Of a stretch of DNA of 18,802 nt, positions 15,802 to 18,802 are shown one piece after another; within the stretch, counting starts at the first letter, position 1; each line of letters begins with the position of its first letter. The translations under genes were made by a program, and so were the position numbers. Under the pieces are notes generated by a model. That model saw only the letters and a program-made list of their open reading frames with translations. It did not search any database and had not been told where the DNA came from. Source of the stretch: JASJBU01 sp039714735 (GTDB lineage: Bacteria > Pseudomonadota > Gammaproteobacteria > Chromatiales > Chromatiaceae); assembly GCA_039714735.1 (NCBI GenBank), contig JBDLIT010000079.1, positions 1 to 18,802 of the forward strand, written 5' to 3'.

Positions 15802-16641
15802 TCACTCCAACAGCGCTTTTTTGAGATCGTAAAGGGTGCGATGCACCCCATGGCAACGGGCACAGACCTGAACAGCCAGGGTGCCAAGGGTATGTCCGGT
15901 CTCTTTCATGTCCGCTGATTCAATACCCTGTTCTAATGCTGCCAGGGACTTTTGCATTTCAGCACCGAGGATACGTTCGAGTGGGGCCTCATCCTTATGG
16001 CACTGTTCACAGCTCTGCCCCAGATCGCCCAGACTCTGTCGTAGATTGTGCAGGGCGTTGACCGCTGTCTGCCTTCTACCGTCTTCACTGGCGATCTTGA
16101 TCCGGTTGACCTGCAACGATAACCGCTCCATAACTTTTTTATAGGGCAGTTCCTCCAGGCTCTCCGAGTCTTCCACCTGAATATCGGAAAAATCCGCTGT
16201 ACGGTAGAGTGCAGCCGCAATGGCCCGGTATTCCCGGTGGCAAGATCGGCAACTCAGACCCAGCTTGCGATACGCCTTGGCAACCTGTTCAAAATCCCCC
16301 TGCTCAGCCGCCTTTTGCAGCGTTGCCATCTGTTTGAGTTCCAGTTCATCCTGCCACTCGGGCACCATCTTACCGATTTTCCGGTAGTCCTGAGCCAAGC
16401 GATCAGACCATTTTTTCAGTCTCTGGATATCCTCCAGCGCCGTGTAGTCGGAGATGGCCAGCATTTCACGCCGTAACCTGAACATGGTATGCAGCCAGAC
16501 CTGGCGTTTATTGGCGGGCTTGTACCATTGAGCAAGGGACTCGGGAGGAAGCGCCAGGCCCTTTTCGTTTTCGGCCTGTACAACCTGGGATAGCAGAAGC
16601 ATTAGCACACTGATCGCGACAATTGGGAAATTATAACTCAT
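15802..16641 (-). CDS. Periplasmic tri-haem c-type cytochrome (cytochrome c'-like modules)
   Basis: A 279-residue secreted protein, counted from the ATG at 16641. That start gives a clean signal peptide (MSYNFPIVAISVLMLLLSQVVQA) and has GAGGG nine bases upstream; an ATG at 16683 would add 14 polar residues before the signal and is unlikely. Three CxxCH haem sites are visible: C131-C134-H135, C211-C214-H215 and C260-C263-H264. Residues about 45-140 are helical with one haem site at the end, the pattern of cytochrome c'; the second half again ends with haem sites, so the protein may be a tandem of four-helix modules. No distal Met can be assigned. It is divergent from norC and shares a doubly FNR/DNR-boxed region, so a role in electron supply to NO reductase, NO binding or nitrosative stress is likely. 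I know no gene name. Confidence 0.8.
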   Translation of the reverse strand: MSYNFPIVAISVLMLLLSQVVQAENEKGLALPPESLAQWYKPANKRQVWLHTMFRLRREMLAISDYTALEDIQRLKKWSDRLAQDYRKIGKMVPEWQDELELKQMATLQKAAEQGDFEQVAKAYRKLGLSCRSCHREYRAIAAALYRTADFSDIQVEDSESLEELPYKKVMERLSLQVNRIKIASEDGRRQTAVNALHNLRQSLGDLGQSCEQCHKDEAPLERILGAEMQKSLAALEQGIESADMKETGHTLGTLAVQVCARCHGVHRTLYDLKKALLE

Positions 16642-16661
16642 CGAAACATGCCCTCTGGTAC

Positions 16662-16667
16662 TGTATA
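16662..16667 (-). promoter_or_regulatory. Candidate -10 of the tri-haem cytochrome promoter
   Basis: On the minus strand this reads TATACA, matching TATAAT at four of six positions. It gives a start near 16655, exactly 41.5 bases from the centre of the FNR-like box at 16690-16703, and a 14-base leader that begins with the GAGGG ribosome site. Confidence 0.45.
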
Positions 16668-16689
16668 GTTCAGCGAAATCCATGGTCTA

Positions 16690-16703
16690 TTGATCCTGGT
16701 CAT
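16690..16703 (-). promoter_or_regulatory. FNR/DNR-type box for the tri-haem cytochrome
   Basis: Read on the minus strand the site is ATGAC-CAGG-ATCAA, nine of ten half-site positions matching TTGAC-N4-ATCAA of the FNR/DNR/NNR family. Its centre lies 55 bases before the cytochrome ATG and 41.5 before the predicted start site, the class II activation distance. Confidence 0.6.
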
Positions 16704-16804
16704 GCTGCCCTGCGATAGCATTAAATGCAATGCCTACCTGCTGAAGCGCTGGACCTGCCAGTGATGCTGAATCTGGTGATTTACTCATCGATATCCAGCA
16801 TTAC

Positions 16805-16818
16805 TTGACCAAGATCAA
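16805..16818 (+). promoter_or_regulatory. FNR/DNR-type box for norCB
   Basis: TTGAC-CAAG-ATCAA is a full match to the FNR/DNR/NNR consensus. Dnr/NnrR regulators that respond to NO (or Fnr to anoxia) use such sites to activate nor genes. The centre is at 16811.5; the -10 at 16842-16847 places the start 41.5 bases downstream, as in class II activation. Confidence 0.8.
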
Positions 16819-16841
16819 TGCCCCAAACAGCACCGATGTTT

Positions 16842-16847
16842 TTTAAT
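16842..16847 (+). promoter_or_regulatory. Candidate -10 of the norCB promoter
   Basis: TTTAAT matches TATAAT at five of six positions. Transcription would start near 16853, giving about 31 bases of leader before norC with AGGAG at 16871-16875. No -35 hexamer is needed when the FNR-family box overlaps that position. Confidence 0.55.
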
Positions 16848-16883
16848 CCACCCTGCTATTTAATAAGCAAAGGAGAATTCCCT

Positions 16884-17330
16884 ATGGCTCAGGCCTTCAC
16901 AAAAGCGATGGCGCGCAACATCTTTTATGGTGGTACCGCGTTTTTCTTTCTACTCTTCCTCGCACTCACTTTTGACACCATGGGACAGCTCCCCAATCGC
17001 GATAATCGTGCCGCGCTGGAAGGGGAGCTGGGGCCTGTGATCGCTAAAGGCAAAGGCCTTTGGGAGAAGAATGATTGTATCGGTTGCCACACCCTGCTTG
17101 GCGAAGGCGCCTATTTCGCGCCGGAACTGGGTAATGTCTACAAACGCTTCGGCAACTCGACGGATGCGATTAAGGGGTTTATCGCCAGCCGTCCCAAGGA
17201 CGGCATCCCTGGCCGCCGCAGCATGCCGCAATTCAACTTCAATGATGAAGAGTTGACTGCCCTCGCCGAATTCCTGAAGTACGTCTCGGGAATCAACACA
17301 TCCAACTGGCCGCCAAATCAGCAGGGTTAA
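16884..17330 (+). CDS. norC: Nitric oxide reductase, cytochrome c subunit
   Basis: The 148-residue small subunit of cNOR, anchored by one N-terminal helix (about residues 12-32, NIFYGGTAFFFLLFLALTF) with its haem domain in the periplasm. C65-C68-H69 (CIGCH) binds haem c and M114 in RSMPQF is the axial Met; the TLLGEGAYFAPELGNVY stretch after the haem site is highly typical. It takes electrons from soluble cytochrome c or azurin and passes them to NorB. The ATG at 16884 is chosen because AGGAG lies eight bases upstream and the MARNIFYGG start is canonical; an in-frame ATG at 16818 lies inside the FNR-family box and upstream of the predicted transcript start. norB starts 15 bases after the stop codon. 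Confidence 0.96.
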   Translation: MAQAFTKAMARNIFYGGTAFFFLLFLALTFDTMGQLPNRDNRAALEGELGPVIAKGKGLWEKNDCIGCHTLLGEGAYFAPELGNVYKRFGNSTDAIKGFIASRPKDGIPGRRSMPQFNFNDEELTALAEFLKYVSGINTSNWPPNQQG

Positions 17331-17345
17331 AGGAGATAAAAAGCC

Positions 17346-18734
17346 ATGCAATATCAATCACAATCGGTTGCAAAGCTCTATTTCATTGCAGCCATCGCCC
17401 TGTTTGTGGCGCAAGTCCTGTTTGGCCTGATTATGGGTCTGCAGTATGTCGTAGGCGATTTCCTGTTCCCTGAGATCCCTTTCAACGTGGCCCGTATGGT
17501 CCACACCAACGCCCTGATCGTCTGGATGCTGATGGCCTTCATGGGTGCAGCCTACTATCTGGTGCCGGAAGAGGCGGAAACTGAGTTGTTCGCCCCGTGG
17601 CTGGCAACCCTGATGTTCTGGATCTTCCTGGTTGCCGCGGGCGCCACGGTAGCCGGCTATCTGCTCTTCTCCTACTCGGATCTGGCGGATCTGACCATGA
17701 ACGAGCTGCTGCCGACCATGGGCCGGGAGTTCCTGGAGCAGCCCACCATCACCAAGATCGGCATTGTCATCGTTGCACTCGCCTTCATCTTCAATATCGG
17801 CATGACCATCCTCAAAGGTCGCAAGACCGTGGTCAACCTGGTGCTGCTGATGGGCCTGGTCGGTCTGGCCGTGTTCTTCCTGTTCTCCTTCTACAACCCC
17901 GTCAACCTGGTGCTGGACAAGTTCTTCTGGTGGTGGGTTGTGCATCTGTGGGTTGAGGGCGTCTGGGAACTGATTCTTGGCGCCATCCTGGCCTTCGTAC
18001 TGATCAAGACCACCGGCGTAGACCGTGAGGTGATCGAGAAATGGCTCTACATCATCATCGCCATGGTCCTGATCACCGGCATCATCGGCACCGGCCATCA
18101 CTTTTACTGGATCGGTACCCCCGAGTACTGGCAGTGGTGGGGTTCGATCTTCTCCGCCATGGAGCCGATCCCCTTCTTCATGATGACCGTTTTTGCCTTC
18201 AACATGGTCAACAAGCGTCGCCGTGAACATCCCAACAAGGTCGCTGTGCTGTGGGCCTTGGGTACCGCGGTCATGGCCTTTCTGGGCGCGGGCGTGTGGG
18301 GCTTCCTGCACACCCTGTCACCGGTGAATTACTATACCCATGGGTCACAGATCACCGCCGCGCATGGCCACCTGGCCTTCTATGGCGCCTATGTGATGAT
18401 CAACCTGACCATCATCTCCTACGCCATGCCGCTGCTGCGGGGCCGTAACGCCGCCAACCCGCCCAAGTCCCAGGTCTTGGAGATGTGGTCTTTCTGGCTG
18501 ATGACCGTTTCCATGGTCTTCATCACCCTGTTCCTCACTGGCGCGGGTATCCTGCAGGCCTATCTGCAGCGGATGGGGGAAAATCCTCAGCCGTTCATGG
18601 CGGTACAGGAACAGATCGCACTGTTCTACTGGCTGCGCGAGATTGCCGGTCTGATCTTCCTGATCGGTCTGGTGTGCTATATCGCCAGCTTCTTCGTCGG
18701 GCAGAATGAGCCTGAGGCGGTGACCGCTGAATAA
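17346..18734 (+). CDS. norB: Nitric oxide reductase, cytochrome b (catalytic) subunit
   Basis: The 462-residue catalytic subunit of cNOR (Pseudomonas 466), a haem-copper oxidase relative with 12 helices that reduces 2 NO to N2O. All metal ligands are present with a constant offset of 7 from the Pseudomonas numbering: H53 and H342 for the low-spin haem, H340 for haem b3, and H200, H251 and H252 plus E204 for the non-haem iron (WWVVHLWVEGVWE and GTGHHFYW). AGGAG at 17331-17335 precedes the ATG by ten bases. It lacks the N-terminal quinol-oxidase extension of qNOR, in keeping with a separate norC. The transcript ends at a strong terminator 37 bases after the stop, so norQ/norD, needed for maturation in many species, are not cotranscribed here. 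Confidence 0.98.
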   Translation: MQYQSQSVAKLYFIAAIALFVAQVLFGLIMGLQYVVGDFLFPEIPFNVARMVHTNALIVWMLMAFMGAAYYLVPEEAETELFAPWLATLMFWIFLVAAGATVAGYLLFSYSDLADLTMNELLPTMGREFLEQPTITKIGIVIVALAFIFNIGMTILKGRKTVVNLVLLMGLVGLAVFFLFSFYNPVNLVLDKFFWWWVVHLWVEGVWELILGAILAFVLIKTTGVDREVIEKWLYIIIAMVLITGIIGTGHHFYWIGTPEYWQWWGSIFSAMEPIPFFMMTVFAFNMVNKRRREHPNKVAVLWALGTAVMAFLGAGVWGFLHTLSPVNYYTHGSQITAAHGHLAFYGAYVMINLTIISYAMPLLRGRNAANPPKSQVLEMWSFWLMTVSMVFITLFLTGAGILQAYLQRMGENPQPFMAVQEQIALFYWLREIAGLIFLIGLVCYIASFFVGQNEPEAVTAE

Positions 18735-18770
18735 ATAAAGAACCTGATGAGGGGCTGAACTCCCCCAATC

Positions 18771-18800
18771 AAGGCCGGCACTCTGTGCCGGCCTTTTTTT
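18771..18800 (+). terminator. Intrinsic terminator of norCB
   Basis: AAGGCCGGCAC (18771-18781) and GTGCCGGCCTT (18785-18795) form a perfect 11-bp stem with loop TCT, followed by a seven-base T run (18794-18800). Because the stem begins with AA and ends with TT it could also work for genes coming from the right. Confidence 0.92.
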
Positions 18801-18802
18801 AC

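Noticed and set aside
16642..16683. Longer N-terminus for the tri-haem cytochrome
   Set aside because: It would put 14 polar residues before the signal peptide; the ATG at 16641 has GAGGG at the right distance and overlaps neatly with the predicted short leader.
16818..16883. Upstream in-frame ATG for norC
   Set aside because: It lies within the FNR-family box region and before the predicted transcript start; the ATG at 16884 has a good ribosome site and the canonical N-terminus.
17358..18311. Minus-strand open frame of 317 codons opposite norB
   Set aside because: It is rich in His, Gln, Asp and Gly, the expected antisense of hydrophobic helix codons; norB is certain on the other strand.

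Overview
The window looks like a chromosomal segment of a gammaproteobacterium of moderately high G+C. A marine sulfur-oxidising or denitrifying lineage of the Chromatiales/Sedimenticola type is plausible. This rests on the full-length E. coli-like single-chain PurL, the cytochrome-c-dependent NO reductase genes norC-norB, the FNR/DNR-type control sites and the aryl-polyene-type genes. No 16S gene or other species marker is present, so the placement is inference.

Left part (1-6832, + strand): the 3' end of an aryl-polyene (APE)/xanthomonadin-like type II polyketide cluster. In order it holds a truncated MMPL/RND-type exporter, an AMP-forming acyl/aryl ligase, a ketosynthase with an intact Cys-His-His triad, a Cys-less ketosynthase partner (chain-length-factor type), a hotdog dehydratase that lacks the usual His, a 3-oxoacyl-ACP reductase and a family 2 glycosyltransferase. 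The last five genes overlap at their ends (ATGA, GTGCTAG, TTGA, TGATG), so they should be one translationally coupled unit. The ACPs, the ammonia lyase and the partner dehydratase expected for such a pathway are not in view and should lie to the left of base 1.

Envelope group (6911-8654, + strand): a small lipoprotein, a DUF218/YdcF-like protein with a membrane anchor, and a PagL-like outer-membrane beta-barrel with an H-x-S-N motif. They abut tail-to-tail a gene of the flavin-dependent halogenase/oxidoreductase superfamily (8664-9929, - strand) that keeps the W-x-W-x-I-P and GESLLP motifs. Relatives of that protein occur in pigment clusters, so the whole left half may be one pigment and outer-membrane locus. 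The flavoprotein gene lies 21 bases downstream of purL on the same strand.

Middle (9951-15247, - strand): purL, then a membrane-bound class III adenylate/guanylate cyclase with all catalytic residues.

Scar region (15248-15801): no intact gene. It contains a compact set of perfect hairpins that resembles an IS200/IS605-type end or TnpB guide-RNA scaffold without any transposase, a GGGTCAGAC inverted-repeat element, two small tandem duplications, and the remains of a two-helix membrane protein with an in-frame TAG.

Right part (15802-18800): a tri-haem periplasmic cytochrome (- strand) diverges from norC-norB (+ strand). The shared intergenic region carries two FNR/DNR-like boxes, each centred 41.5 bases from a predicted start site with a -10 hexamer in the right place. 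This suggests that both transcripts are switched on together under low oxygen/nitric oxide. norB is followed directly by a strong intrinsic terminator; norQ and norD are not next to it.
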